NCBI RefSeq assembly: GCF_965262965.1
Contig: NZ_OZ253573.1
Coordinates: 496,001-560,000 of the forward strand
Direction: 5' to 3'
Length of the DNA stretch: 64,000 nt
DNA from: Poriferisodalis sp965262965
Lineage (GTDB): Bacteria > Actinomycetota > Acidimicrobiia > Acidimicrobiales > Poriferisodalaceae
Shown here: piece after piece, positions 8,518 through 15,782 of the stretch
Layout of the letters: each line of letters begins with the position of its first letter
Numbering within the stretch: position 1 is the stretch's first letter
Made by a program: the position numbers and the translations under genes
The notes under the pieces: generated by a model
Databases searched by the model: none
The model's input: the letters and a program-made list of their open reading frames with translations, nothing else
Told to the model about the DNA's origin: nothing

Positions 8518-11381
8518 CCGCAGCCGCTCGTCGTACCGCAGGAGCGGCATGCGAAGCACGAGCCCGCGCGGACCATACGGTCGCCGCAGGTCATGCACAG
8601 CGGCGCATCGCGGTACCCGATGCTGGGGTACGAAGAGACCTCGCTCGGATGCGTGGGCGGGTCCGCAGTCGGCTCGGCGCCGATCGCACTGGGAACCGAG
8701 GCGCTCTCGAGCCCCGGCAGGGGCGGTTCGGTGCGCTCGTCAACGCTGAGCACACCGAGTTCAGTCCGCTCGTCGAGGGGCAGGTATTCGAGCGCGAGTC
8801 GCCTGAAGATGTAGTCCACGATGCTCGTCGCGATCCGCAATTGGGGATCGTCGGTGAGCCCTGCGGGTTCGAAGCGCATGTTGGTGAACGCCTCGACGTA
8901 GGAACGCAGCGGCACGCCGTACTGCAACCCGTGGCTGACCGAGATGGCGAATGCGTCCATGATCCCGGCGAGCGTCGAGCCCTGCTTCGCCACGATGAGG
9001 AATATCTCCCCTGGCCTTCCGTCGTCGTACTCCCCCACCGTCATGAAGCCGTGGCAGTCCGTGACCCGGAACGACAACGTTCGCGACCGTCTGCTGCGAG
9101 GCAGTCGTTCACGTCGGGGTGCCGCGTGCGACGCCGCAACGCTCGCGAGATCGCTCGCCGAAGCGGCGAAACCCGATGCGATGTCGGCTGCTCCGACGGA
9201 GAGGGGCTGGCCCACCTTGGAGTGGTCGCGATAGATCGCAACAGCCTTGAGCCCCAGCTTCCACGAGTGTCGCAACAGTGATTCGATGTCGTCGACCGTG
9301 GCGCTCGCCGACAGGTTCACAGTCTTGGAGATCGCCCCCGACACGAATGGCTGACACGCAGCCATCATCTCGATGTGGCCTTCGGGGGCAATGGCACCTT
9401 CGCCGATCGAGCATGCAAACACCGCCGAGTGTTCCGCCGACAGATGCGGGGCGCCCGCGACGTGCGAGGTGGCCAAGATGTGTGTTTCGATGTCAGCAAT
9501 CTGCGCTTGCGAATAGCCGAGCCGGGCGAGTGCGATCGGGACCGTCGAGTTGACGATGCGGAGGTCGCCGCCCCCAACCAGCTTCTTGTGCTTCACCAGG
9601 CCCAGATCGGGCTCGATACCCGTGGTGTCGCAATCCATCATGAACGAGATCGTGCCGGTGGGCGCGATGACCGTTGCCTGTGAGTTGCGCACGCCATGGG
9701 CTTCACAACCCGCTACCGCAGCATCCCATCGAGTGCGTGCCGCCACGGAGATCTCAGCCGCAAGCTCACTCAATGCGCTGCGGGAGAGGGCGTCGTGCCC
9801 GTTGCGCCGCGGCGTGGGCGGATCGGCGCCACCGAGCCCTTGCTCTGCTGCCGCCTCGACGTCTTCCAGCGCACAGCGATGCCGTTTCAGCACCCCAAGC
9901 GTCGCAGCAGCGTTCGCGCCATATCCGTCGAAAGGCCCCAGTCGCTCCGCCAGATCAGCTGAGGTCGCATACGCCTCGCCGCACATGAGTGCCGTGACCG
10001 CCGCCGCGAGTGTGCGACCTTGCGTCGAGTCGTACGGAGCGCCGGCCGCCATCAGCAGCGCCCCCAGGTTCGTGAACCCCAACCCGAGCTGACGGAATTG
10101 CCGAGACGTCTGCCCGATGAGCTCGGTCGGATAGTCGGCGTGGCTCACGAGCACGTCTTGCGCGATGAACGTGATTCGAACCGCTTGGCGAAAGCCCTCG
10201 ATGTCGAATTCAGTGCCGTCGCCATCGCCGTCGGCGCGGGCTGCACCGTCTGCGAAGAAGGGCAGCAGGTTCACGCTGGCGAGATTGCACGCTGAGTTGT
10301 CGAGGTGCAGATACTCGCTGCACGGGTTGCTGGCATTGATCGGTCCGTGTGCCGGCGCCGTGTGCCAGCTGTTGATCGTCGTTGAGAACTGCACCCCCGG
10401 ATCGGCGCATTCCCATGCTGCTTGTGCGATCTGGCGAAACAGATCACGAGCCGGCAGCTCAGAGGTCACCTCCCCGGTCGTGCGAGCGCGCAGCTTCCAG
10501 ATCGAGTCCTCCTCGACCGCAGTCATGAACTCGTCGGACAGGCGGACCGAGTTGTTGGCGTTCTGGTACTGCACTGAGAACGAATCTGCGCCGTCGAGGT
10601 CCATGTCGAAACCGGACGACGCCAGCGCTCGGGCCTTGCGCTCTTCGCGCGCCTTGCACCACACGAACGCCTCGATGTCGGGGTGGTCCGCGTCGAGCAG
10701 CACCATCTTGGCCGCGCGACGGGTCTTGCCCCCGCTGCGAATGGTTCCCGCGGATGCGTCGGCGCCGCGCATGAAGCTGACCGGACCGCTCGCTTCCCCG
10801 CCGCCGGAGAGCAGCTCGCACGATGCCCGGATGGCCGACAGGTTGACACCTGCGCCAGAACCGCCCTTGAAGATCCTGCCTTCGGTGACATACCAATCAA
10901 GAATTGAGTCCATGTCGTCATCGACCGACAGGATGAAGCAGGCCGACGCCTGCTGCGGCACGCCCTCGACGCCGATGTTGAACCACACCGGGCTGTTGAA
11001 GGCGACCCGCTGGTGCGCCAGCAACCACGTCAGCTCGGCTTCGAAGACATCCGCGGCCTCGGGCGAATCGAAGTAGCCGTCGGCGATCGCCCATTGAGTG
11101 ATCGCCGAGACCACGCGATCGATGACCTGACGAAGCGAACTCTCACGAGAAGGGGTGCCAAGCGTGCCTCGGAAGTACTTCTGAGCGACGATATTTCCTG
11201 CGGTCGGGCTCCAGTTCTGCGGAAACTCCACGTCAGGCTGAGCAAACGCCACTGTGCCGTCGCCAGAGTTGGTGATGAGGGCGTCGCGGCGTTCCCACCG
11301 GACCGTGTCGTAGCGATGAGTGCCGACGGTGGTGAAGTGACGCCGCAGCCGCAAGCCTGTCGATGGCGCAGCATCATGCAC
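8514..11381 (-). CDS. nrdJ: Adenosylcobalamin-dependent ribonucleotide reductase (class II)
   Basis: Reduces ribonucleotides to deoxyribonucleotides with a B12-generated thiyl radical; oxygen-independent. About 955 residues align by eye along the whole length with streptomycete NrdJ: FNSPVWFN near the N-terminus, SACFIL, FKGGSGAG, the NPCSE loop, ASVNL-type core, PTGTISFMMDCDTTG and the C-terminal cysteine-rich tail (CMTCG ... CFACRSCG) that carries reducing equivalents. The GTG at 11381 is chosen because AAGG lies 8 nt before it and it matches the family's N-terminus; an ATG at 11438 and a TTG at 11465 are open alternatives. Upstream lie a palindrome and DnaA-box-like sites. nrdR, often beside nrdJ and lexA in actinobacteria, is not in this window. 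Confidence 0.96.
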   Translation of the reverse strand: MHDAAPSTGLRLRRHFTTVGTHRYDTVRWERRDALITNSGDGTVAFAQPDVEFPQNWSPTAGNIVAQKYFRGTLGTPSRESSLRQVIDRVVSAITQWAIADGYFDSPEAADVFEAELTWLLAHQRVAFNSPVWFNIGVEGVPQQASACFILSVDDDMDSILDWYVTEGRIFKGGSGAGVNLSAIRASCELLSGGGEASGPVSFMRGADASAGTIRSGGKTRRAAKMVLLDADHPDIEAFVWCKAREERKARALASSGFDMDLDGADSFSVQYQNANNSVRLSDEFMTAVEEDSIWKLRARTTGEVTSELPARDLFRQIAQAAWECADPGVQFSTTINSWHTAPAHGPINASNPCSEYLHLDNSACNLASVNLLPFFADGAARADGDGDGTEFDIEGFRQAVRITFIAQDVLVSHADYPTELIGQTSRQFRQLGLGFTNLGALLMAAGAPYDSTQGRTLAAAVTALMCGEAYATSADLAERLGPFDGYGANAAATLGVLKRHRCALEDVEAAAEQGLGGADPPTPRRNGHDALSRSALSELAAEISVAARTRWDAAVAGCEAHGVRNSQATVIAPTGTISFMMDCDTTGIEPDLGLVKHKKLVGGGDLRIVNSTVPIALARLGYSQAQIADIETHILATSHVAGAPHLSAEHSAVFACSIGEGAIAPEGHIEMMAACQPFVSGAISKTVNLSASATVDDIESLLRHSWKLGLKAVAIYRDHSKVGQPLSVGAADIASGFAASASDLASVAASHAAPRRERLPRSRRSRTLSFRVTDCHGFMTVGEYDDGRPGEIFLIVAKQGSTLAGIMDAFAISVSHGLQYGVPLRSYVEAFTNMRFEPAGLTDDPQLRIATSIVDYIFRRLALEYLPLDERTELGVLSVDERTEPPLPGLESASVPSAIGAEPTADPPTHPSEVSSYPSIGYRDAPLCMTCGDRMVRAGSCFACRSCGTTSGCG

Positions 11382-11452
11382 TTTGGGAACCTTACGGCTG
11401 GTCTCCTGTGGACCGGAAGTGTGCAACGCCGGGATCATCTTGGGGAAATTCC

Positions 11453-11515
11453 TGTGGATAGGCAACCGACACTGTGGATGACAGTGTCCAAGTCTGTACG
11501 TCCAAGTTATCCACA
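11453..11515. promoter_or_regulatory. DnaA-box-like cluster and palindrome upstream of nrdJ
   Basis: Three 9-mers close to the DnaA box lie within 63 bp: TTATCCACA (11507-11515, plus strand, a perfect match to the classical box), and on the minus strand CTATCCACA (11453-11461) and TCATCCACA (11473-11481). A perfect 7+5+7 inverted repeat, ACACTGT-N5-ACAGTGT, spans 11469-11487; its ends resemble NrdR boxes but the spacing is 3 bp longer than the usual 16-bp box. The cluster sits between nrdJ and the divergent reductase gene, so it is placed to control either. Function is inferred. Confidence 0.6.
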
Positions 11516-11529
11516 GCCCCTGTGAATGA

Positions 11530-12318
11530 GTGCGTCACCTCAGCAGCGGCCGAAGAAGTGAACAATGGCAGACTCGCCGGGTGCATCGGTTGTACCCGGC
11601 GCGACCGGCCGACGAAGTGGACGCGCATCACGCCGTGATCCGTTCGCGTGAGCCTCTCAACGGATGTCCCTGGCTGATGCTCAACATGGTCGCCAGCATC
11701 GACGGCGCGGCAGCCGTCGACGGTCTGTCCGGCGGTCTGTCCGGCCCTGCCGACATGCAGATGTTCGCTGAGCTGCGAGGAGCGGCCGATGTCATCCTCG
11801 TCGGCGCCGGGACCGCCAACTCCGAGCGTTACCGCCCGCCTCGCCGAAGTTCGGCACGCCTCGCGATCGTCAGCGGTTCGGGGAGCATCGATCCAAGCCT
11901 TCCGTTGTTCGCAGCACGACGGACCGGCGCGAACACGCAAGTCCCGCTCATCGTGACCACAGCCGAGGCCGGCCCCGCCGTTGAGGCGGGTCTCGCTGGC
12001 CGTGCCGAAGTCTTCGAAGCGGGCACTGACACTGTCGACCTCAACGCCGCGCTGATGCACCTTGCCGAACAGGGAGCACGCGTCGTGCTGTGCGAGGGCG
12101 GTCCGCAGTTGAACGCGAGCTTGCTCGCGGCCGACCTCGTCGATGAAATCAATCTGACGATCGCGCCGCTCGCCATTGGAGGATCCGCACCCCGCATCGC
12201 CGGCTCAGCGAGCGGTCACCCCGATACCGTTTCGCCACGCGGATTCGATGTGGACCAAGTAATGGCGGACGGCGACGTGCTGTTCATGCGCTGGATCCGC
12301 TCCCGTCGCCGGTCGTGA
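11530..12318 (+). CDS. RibD C-terminal/dihydrofolate reductase-fold reductase
   Basis: NAD(P)H-dependent reductase of the RibD C-terminal family (pyrimidine reductase fold). The family includes the riboflavin-pathway reductase and many uncharacterised paralogues; the deaminase domain of bifunctional RibD is absent. Seen in the sequence: MLNMVASIDGAAA, GPADMQMFAELRGAADVILVGAGTA, VVLCEGGPQLNASLL and the terminal EINLTIAPLAIGG. The frame opens with GTG at 11530; a GTG at 11581 is equally possible and would remove a poorly conserved N-terminus. Its substrate cannot be deduced, and no other riboflavin genes are nearby. Confidence 0.82.
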   Translation: MRHLSSGRRSEQWQTRRVHRLYPARPADEVDAHHAVIRSREPLNGCPWLMLNMVASIDGAAAVDGLSGGLSGPADMQMFAELRGAADVILVGAGTANSERYRPPRRSSARLAIVSGSGSIDPSLPLFAARRTGANTQVPLIVTTAEAGPAVEAGLAGRAEVFEAGTDTVDLNAALMHLAEQGARVVLCEGGPQLNASLLAADLVDEINLTIAPLAIGGSAPRIAGSASGHPDTVSPRGFDVDQVMADGDVLFMRWIRSRRRS

Positions 12319-12331
12319 TCGACTGAAGCGA

Positions 12332-12374
12332 GTTCGACGCACGAACAAATGCGCGCACTGTCGAACATTTGTTG
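12332..12374. promoter_or_regulatory. SOS (LexA) box and adjacent dyad upstream of lexA
   Basis: CGAACATTTGTTG at 12362-12374 fits the actinobacterial LexA site (CGAAC-N4-GTTCG) with one change in the last half-site, about 100 bp before the lexA start. A second inverted element, GTTCG-ACGCA-CGAAC (12332-12346), lies 15 bp upstream with its half-sites in everted order. Together they suggest LexA autoregulation. Confidence 0.7.
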
Positions 12375-12477
12375 CTAACGTCGCTCGGTGGAACAACAGT
12401 TCCGCAACTGGGAGCGCCAGGTGCTGCTGTGACGGCGTCGATCTCGCCAGGCAGCCGCACCACCAAGGAGGACTGAG

Positions 12478-13143
12478 ATGCAGATGACTGACGGCGGCGG
12501 CGCTGCAGAACAACGGGTCGCCCACCTCGGCAAGCGGCAGCAGGCCATGCTCGAGTTCATTGACCACACCCAGCGCGAGCGTGGCTATCCGCCGTCGGTT
12601 CGCGAGATCGGTGCTGCAGTGAATCTCAGCTCCCCCGCCACTGTGCACCGGCACCTGCGTGCCCTCGAAGCCGACGGGTGGCTGACCCGGGATCCATCGC
12701 GCCCCCGCGCGCTGATCGTGAACTTTGACTGGCAGACCGGCGTCAAGGGCGAGCGCCGTCCTACTCGTCACGTGCCACTCATCGGCGATGTCGCGGCGGG
12801 CACCGATGTTCTGGCGCAACAAAACGTCGAGGAACTCTTGCCCTTGCCCGCCGATTTCACCGGCAGTGGCGAGTTGTTCATGCTGCGAGTCCGAGGCGAC
12901 TCCATGATCGACGCCGGAATCTGGGACCGTGACTACGTGGTTGCTCGGCATCAACCCGATGCCGAGCCCGGTGACATCGTGGTAGCGGGCATCGATGGCG
13001 ACGAAGGAACTGTCAAGCGATACCGACCGAGCGGCGACGAGATCGTGCTCGAGCCCGCCAACTCCGAGCACGCGGCGATCGTGCGACCCGCAGACGACGT
13101 GACGATCTACGGCAAAGTGGTAACGGTGATCCGCCGCGTCTAG
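12478..13143 (+). CDS. lexA: LexA repressor
   Basis: SOS-response repressor and self-cleaving serine protease. N-terminal winged helix (about 12-80, with PPSVREIGAAVNLSSPATVHRHL as recognition region), a linker, the cleavage site Ala107-Gly108, catalytic Ser142 (RGDSM) and Lys180 (EGTVKRY), a 38-residue spacing typical of the family. The ATG follows an excellent ribosome site (AAGGAGG, 7 nt spacing). An SOS box lies about 100 bp upstream. The stop codon is inside the first copy of a 32-bp tandem repeat. Confidence 0.97.
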   Translation: MQMTDGGGAAEQRVAHLGKRQQAMLEFIDHTQRERGYPPSVREIGAAVNLSSPATVHRHLRALEADGWLTRDPSRPRALIVNFDWQTGVKGERRPTRHVPLIGDVAAGTDVLAQQNVEELLPLPADFTGSGELFMLRVRGDSMIDAGIWDRDYVVARHQPDAEPGDIVVAGIDGDEGTVKRYRPSGDEIVLEPANSEHAAIVRPADDVTIYGKVVTVIRRV

Positions 13144-13201
13144 CAGCGGACCATCGGACACAGCGCCGCGTCTAGCAGCGGACCATCGGACACAGCGCCG
13201 C
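13132..13201. repeat. 32-bp tandem duplication at the lexA 3' end
   Basis: Two perfect 32-bp copies (13132-13163 and 13164-13195) plus the first 6 nt of a third. The lexA stop codon falls in copy 1. The unit contains CAGCGGACCATCGG and has no strong hairpin, so it does not look like a terminator. Confidence 0.9.
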
Positions 13202-13304
13202 TTCGAGCCGCGGATCCCTAGCGCCAGGTCCGCACGGAGCTGACACGACGGGATCGAGATCCTCGTCACAGCGACCACAAGGTGCGGTGTGCTCAACTTG
13301 AGCG

Positions 13305-14129
13305 GTGTTCACCGTGCTGACCCAGCCGCCGCCCGAATTGGACATGTCCGTCAAGATCTGGATTCCCATTCGAGCCGGGACGGTATTCGCCGAACCGGGC
13401 GGCGGGCTGTGTCACCGCTCCCAGGCACCGATCGGCGACGGCTCAGACGCCGGCGCATTCCTGGGAGTCCTCGACGGCATCGGAGTCTGGGCGGTCGATA
13501 TGGACCCTGCCGGTGAGCCTGCGCTCGATGAGGGTGATCTCGAACCTGTGCCGCTGCGGAAGCTGTACGGGCGCATCCCCGATGAGCACTGGCAGATCGC
13601 CGGACGTGCATCGCAGATTGTCGAGTTCGAGCGCACTCACCGCTACTGCGGGCGCTGCGGAACACCGACCCAAACCAACGTTGCCGATCGAGGCAAGGCG
13701 TGCCCTGAATGCAAGCACATGGCCTTCCCGCGGCTCAGTCCTGCGATGATCGTCCTCGTCGAGCGGGGCGACGAGATCCTGCTGGCGTGGGGTCGACAGT
13801 TCCCTGGACGCTTCTTCAGCGCCCTTGCGGGTTTCGTTGAGCCCGGCGAGAGCCTCGAAGATGCGGTGATTCGAGAAGTCCGCGAGGAAGTCAGCGTGGA
13901 AGTCGCCGACGTCCGCTATTTCGGCAGCCAGCCGTGGCCGTTCCCGCACTCGCTGATGTGCGGATTCACTTGCAGTTGGCAGTCAGGCGAGATCCTCATC
14001 GACCCCGACGAGATCATCGAGGCCAGCTGGTACACCGCCGATGACCTCCCGCCGTGTCCTCGCGGAGGCATGTCCATCGCGGGCTGGCTCATCGAAGACT
14101 GGCTGCGCCGGAGCGCTGAGACCGCCTAG
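13305..14129 (+). CDS. nudC: NADH pyrophosphatase NudC (Nudix, zinc ribbon)
   Basis: Hydrolyses NADH to NMNH and AMP and, in several bacteria, removes NAD caps from RNA. The 274-residue product has a zinc ribbon with Cys115, Cys118, Cys133 and Cys136, the Nudix box starting at Gly176 (GFVEPGE ... REVREEVSVE), and the NudC signature SQPWPFPHS (208-216). The last Gly of the Nudix consensus is Ser here, a tolerated position. GTG start at 13305; a second candidate, ATG, is at residue 14. The gene converges on cysS with a shared CTAG stop overlap. Confidence 0.93.
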   Translation: MFTVLTQPPPELDMSVKIWIPIRAGTVFAEPGGGLCHRSQAPIGDGSDAGAFLGVLDGIGVWAVDMDPAGEPALDEGDLEPVPLRKLYGRIPDEHWQIAGRASQIVEFERTHRYCGRCGTPTQTNVADRGKACPECKHMAFPRLSPAMIVLVERGDEILLAWGRQFPGRFFSALAGFVEPGESLEDAVIREVREEVSVEVADVRYFGSQPWPFPHSLMCGFTCSWQSGEILIDPDEIIEASWYTADDLPPCPRGGMSIAGWLIEDWLRRSAETA

Positions 14130-15574
14130 AGATCCCTTACGCGATGCCATGTCGCGCCAGTCGCACCGTCAGACACGACGACACCCGCCGCTGCGAGGTC
14201 GTCGCGAATCTGATCTGCTGCAGCGAAGTCCCGGGCGGCGCGGGCTTCCGAACGCCGGGCCAGCATTAGCTCCACTTCGGCGTCAGAGAGGTGATCGCCG
14301 TTTGCGGAATCACCGTCACCTTCGTCGACCTCGATGCCGAGCACAGCGAGCAGCCCCAGCGCAGTGCCCGCTGCTCGTTCGGCATCGGAGCGTCGCATCT
14401 CGTCAAGCGCTGTATTCGCGCTGCGCACAAGCCTGAAGACGACATCGAGCGCTGCGGGTGTGGCGAAATCGTCGTCCATCGCAGCGACGAAAGACGCAAC
14501 GGCGTCGACGTCTACATGTCCAATCGAGACGGCCTCGATGTCTGCTCGCCCTATTCCGATGTCACGCTCGGCGGCGACGCCCGCTCCAGCCATCCGGCGA
14601 GCGAAGGCATCGAGCCGGCCCACCGCGTTGCGGGCGGCCTCGAGGGCTTCGGAGCCCATCTCCATCGCTCGCCGATAGTGCGTCTGCAACGCCAGCAGGC
14701 GAACTGCGCGCGCACCGGCGGCATCGATGGCCTCAGCCAAGTTGGTGAAGTTGCCCAACGACTTGGCCATCTTCTGGCTGCCGACGTTCACCATCGCACT
14801 GTGCACCCAGTAGCGCGCAAACTGCTCGCCCGATGCGGTGACCTGCGCCCACTCGTTCTGGTGGTGCGGGAACACCAGGTCATCCCCGCCACCGTGAATG
14901 TCGAAGCCTGGGCCGAGCGCCGCCAGCGACATGGCGACGCATTCGGTGTGCCAACCGGGCCGCCCGTCGCCCCAGGGTGTCGCCCAGCGCGGCTCTCCCG
15001 GCCGCGCCGCCTTCCACAGCGCAAAATCCAGCGGCGACCGCTTGTCGGGGTCCACTTCGACGCGCGCACCGGCGTCGTCTGCGAGTTGCGACAGAGTCCG
15101 GCCCGCCAGTCGCCCGTACCCAGGCGCGGCCTCGACCGCGAAGTAGACGCCCTTGCCGCCGATGTCGTACGCGGCACCCATCGATACGAGCGTGTCGATG
15201 ACGTCAATCATCTCGGAGATGAAGTGCGTGGCGTGCGGCTGGGAATGCGGGGCGAGCACGCCGAGGCGTCGCATCTGCTCGTCGTACGCAGCGGTGAATT
15301 CCGCGGCGACATCAGCCTCGGCGCGGCCTTCGCCCTGCGCCCGGGCGACGATCTTGTCGTCGATGTCGGTGACGTTCGACGCCAACGTGACGGTAAGACC
15401 GCACCACTCGAAGTACCGCCGAATCGTGTCGAAGGTCAGCGCAGTGCGCCCGTGTCCTAGATGCGGCACGTCGTAAACGGTCGGACCACAGACATACATC
15501 GACACCTCGCCCGGCGTGCGCGGGGCGAAGGCGGTCTTGCGCCGCCTCATCGTGTCGAAGATCTGCAATGTCAT
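14126..15574 (-). CDS. cysS: Cysteine-tRNA ligase
   Basis: Charges tRNA-Cys with cysteine. The 482-residue protein has the class I HIGH-type motif as PHLGHGRT, zinc-site residues including Cys in MYVCGPTVYD, an N-terminal Rossmann core with GWHTECVAM, and the KMSKS loop as KMAKS, followed by a DALR-type anticodon-binding domain. Presence of the full C-terminal domain argues for CysS rather than the mycothiol enzyme MshC. The frame is open 66 codons further upstream; the ATG at 15574 fits the family N-terminus. It diverges from the MMPL transporter. Confidence 0.96.
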   Translation of the reverse strand: MTLQIFDTMRRRKTAFAPRTPGEVSMYVCGPTVYDVPHLGHGRTALTFDTIRRYFEWCGLTVTLASNVTDIDDKIVARAQGEGRAEADVAAEFTAAYDEQMRRLGVLAPHSQPHATHFISEMIDVIDTLVSMGAAYDIGGKGVYFAVEAAPGYGRLAGRTLSQLADDAGARVEVDPDKRSPLDFALWKAARPGEPRWATPWGDGRPGWHTECVAMSLAALGPGFDIHGGGDDLVFPHHQNEWAQVTASGEQFARYWVHSAMVNVGSQKMAKSLGNFTNLAEAIDAAGARAVRLLALQTHYRRAMEMGSEALEAARNAVGRLDAFARRMAGAGVAAERDIGIGRADIEAVSIGHVDVDAVASFVAAMDDDFATPAALDVVFRLVRSANTALDEMRRSDAERAAGTALGLLAVLGIEVDEGDGDSANGDHLSDAEVELMLARRSEARAARDFAAADQIRDDLAAAGVVVSDGATGATWHRVRDL

Positions 15575-15782
15575 GTCTGGTTGGCCCGCGTCGCGAAGGG
15601 ATGCCGGAACGGGTTGCAAGGGTACTGACGGCCGTTCGGGCGAGCCCCTGATTTGTGGTCCTGCAACTGCACACCGTCGGGCCGCAATCTCCGATGCTCT
15701 GGTGCCAATGCTCCGGTGCCGACGCTCGGGCTCAGCGGGGATTGACGCCATGGCGAGTCGGCTTATGGTCATAATTGGCTAC

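Noticed and set aside
11382..11529. Cobalamin riboswitch before nrdJ
   Set aside because: The region is short (~150 nt) and no B12-box-like sequence was seen; DnaA-like sites and a palindrome fit better.
14126..15574. Mycothiol ligase MshC
   Set aside because: The protein keeps the full C-terminal anticodon-binding region of cysteinyl-tRNA synthetase.
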